From NCBI GenBank assembly GCA_046540795.1, contig JBKHEN010000135.1, forward strand, positions 1-6,958: 6,958 nt of DNA. The letters run 5' to 3'. Every line of letters begins with the position of its first letter. The first letter of the stretch is position 1. The position numbers and the translations under genes were made by a program. The notes under the pieces are model-generated. The model was given only the letters and a program-made list of their open reading frames with translations. It was not told where the DNA came from and did not search any database. Shown piece by piece: positions 5,777-6,958 of this stretch. Source of the DNA: JAAAOH01 sp046540795 (GTDB lineage Bacteria > Spirochaetota > Spirochaetia > DSM-27196 > PWMO01).

Positions 5777-6958
5777 GGGCAGGTAGCGTGGGAGAGGGGC
5801 GTCTCGGCCCCGCATCGGCCGCGGTGTTTCTAGCCTCGGCCGTGGTACTTGCCCTGCAGATTGCGTTCATTCGGGCCCTTTCATTCGATACCTATCATCA
5901 TTTTACCTACCTGGTCATCAGTACCGCGCTGCTCGGTTTCGGGGCGAGCGGCACCGTGCTTACGGTAGCCTGGCGCCGCATCGAGCGCCGTCCGGCTTTC
6001 TGGTCGACCGCGGCGCTGGTGCTGCTTGTGGTGACCTCCGCCCTTGCCTACCGGGTCGCCGTGGGATTGCGGCCGGACATGCAGTACGTGCTCTTCAGCC
6101 TACGGGAGGTGCTCAAGCTCTGGGCACACGCGCTCGTGCTGTTCGTACCGTTCTTTGCAGGCGGCGCATTTGTCGGCATGGCCCTTGCATTCTTTCGCGG
6201 GCGGGTGGGCCTCGTCTACGGAGCGAACATGGTGGGAAGCGGCCTCGGCGGAGTGAGCGGCGTGCTCCTGGCCTTCGTGGTGGGCCCGTATCGCATGCCC
6301 GCGGTGATCGCCCTCCTCGGTGTGGCGGCGCTTTTTTCGTGGCTGTGGTCCTTTGATATGCTTCGCAGCCGGAGCGGCCGCCGCACGGCGGTGATCGCTG
6401 TGGCGGTCAGCCTTGCCGCCGTCGTGCCGGCGCTCACCGCACCGGTTCGCACGTCTATCGATCAGTACAAGTCCGTGGCCCATGCACTACGTCTTGCCGA
6501 GCAGGGCGATGCGGAACACCTCGAGCAGGCGATCGGCCCGCGGGAGCAGATAGACATCTTCGATATTCCCTCGGAGCATCACACGCTGTTCGCCTCTCCC
6601 ACCGCGCCCGCTCCTCCACGGCAGCTGTCACTGTATCTCGACGGCGATCATGCAGGCGGCGTTTTTCTCATCGACGAGGTCGAGGAAGCCGAGGTCATGC
6701 GCCATACCGCCCAGGCGCTCGCCTACCGTCTCGTTTCGGAGCCGGAGGTACTGCTGCTCGGTGAGCGGACCGGTGTCAACGTGTGGCTCGCCCTTGCGCA
6801 CGGGGCGCGACGGGTCACCGTGGTCCAGCCGAATCCCCAGCTCCCGCGGGCAATCGCGGCGGGAATCGGTGCCGACGGGGCGCCGGCCTTCGAGTCGGCT
6901 GAGCCGGAAGGATCGGAAGGACCGGAAGGACCGGAGGAGCCGCCGGCTTCCTCCTCAC
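5773..6958 (+). CDS. Multi-pass membrane protein with spermidine-synthase-like Rossmann domain (partial, 3' end beyond window)
   Basis: From the ATG overlapping the pcm stop, the frame is open for 395 codons to the right edge. About seven hydrophobic helices are seen near residues 15-35, 45-66, 76-97, 115-140, 145-170, 175-193 and 205-224. The segment FDTYHHFTYLVISTALLGFGASG (38-60) resembles the N-terminal membrane part of integral-membrane spermidine-synthase-like proteins. A soluble domain follows, with strands LSLYLDGDH (285-293) and VLLLGERTGVNVWLALAHGARRVTVV (326-351), which correspond to the substrate-strand and nucleotide-binding motif I of the SpeE fold. The loop reads GERTG rather than a Gly-rich GGGxG, and the acidic residue expected after motif I is Q352. 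Catalysis may therefore be altered or lost. A repeat-coded Glu/Gly/Pro stretch starts at 377. The family assignment is from remembered pattern similarity; the reaction is unknown. Confidence 0.8.
   Translation, partial: MRAGSVGEGRLGPASAAVFLASAVVLALQIAFIRALSFDTYHHFTYLVISTALLGFGASGTVLTVAWRRIERRPAFWSTAALVLLVVTSALAYRVAVGLRPDMQYVLFSLREVLKLWAHALVLFVPFFAGGAFVGMALAFFRGRVGLVYGANMVGSGLGGVSGVLLAFVVGPYRMPAVIALLGVAALFSWLWSFDMLRSRSGRRTAVIAVAVSLAAVVPALTAPVRTSIDQYKSVAHALRLAEQGDAEHLEQAIGPREQIDIFDIPSEHHTLFASPTAPAPPRQLSLYLDGDHAGGVFLIDEVEEAEVMRHTAQALAYRLVSEPEVLLLGERTGVNVWLALAHGARRVTVVQPNPQLPRAIAAGIGADGAPAFESAEPEGSEGPEGPEEPPASSS
6904..6939 (+). repeat. 9-bp in-frame tandem repeat coding for PEG/SEG
   Basis: Four 9-bp units (CCGGAAGGA, TCGGAAGGA, CCGGAAGGA, CCGGAGGAG) encode PEGSEGPEGPEE at residues 378-389 of the membrane protein, just after the nucleotide-binding region. 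The array is acidic and in frame, like the repeats in the sensor gene at the other end of the window. Confidence 0.88.

Noticed and set aside
6931..6955. Imperfect inverted repeat GGAGGAGCCG / CGGCTTCCTCC at the right edge.
   Set aside because: It is inside a coding frame, has an unpaired base, and is explained by the repeat-rich codons; no terminator role is likely.
5773..6958. Calling the last gene speE and the region a polyamine synthesis operon.
   Set aside because: The domain has a degenerate cofactor loop and a seven-helix membrane part, and no speD or other polyamine gene is present in the window.

Overview
This is a gene-dense, high-GC bacterial window with six protein-coding genes, two of them cut by the window edges, and no RNA genes, CRISPR array or mobile element that I can see. 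The taxon cannot be fixed from the sequence. The chemoreceptor-like sensor and the exported enzyme with a Sec-type signal peptide suggest a motile, probably diderm bacterium. A high-GC spirochaete or a proteobacterium would both fit, and I hold this weakly. Several acidic, in-frame short tandem repeats (coding for DADT, ELET and EGP/EGS) are a local peculiarity.

Layout. Two genes lie on the minus strand on the left. One is a membrane-anchored dCache sensor (826 down to the left edge, C-terminus missing), preceded by its own near-consensus promoter. The other is a class I/II PLP aminotransferase of the LysN/ARO8 type (2140-950). A 158-bp intergenic region (2141-2298) separates them from four plus-strand genes and holds a 17-bp direct repeat, a GC-rich hairpin and -10-like boxes in both directions.

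The plus strand carries a fucose-isomerase-like protein (2299-3621) and, 10 bp later, a class III PLP aminotransferase related to glutamate-1-semialdehyde aminomutase but with non-canonical motifs (3632-5014). After a 42-bp gap with a possible promoter come a protein-L-isoaspartate O-methyltransferase with a signal peptide (5057-5776) and, overlapping it by ATGA, a seven-helix membrane protein with a spermidine-synthase-like Rossmann domain (5773 to the right edge, truncated).

How they may work together. The isomerase-like and class III aminotransferase genes look like one transcription unit, possibly for an amino-sugar or carbohydrate-derived substrate; this is inference. The exported methyltransferase and the membrane Rossmann protein form a second, translationally coupled unit. 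The dCache sensor has most residues of the amino-acid-binding dCache signature and lies next to an amino-acid aminotransferase, so it may sense an amino acid. The least ordinary items are the exported methyltransferase paired with a membrane protein whose nucleotide-binding loop looks degenerate, and the isomerase/aminotransferase pair.
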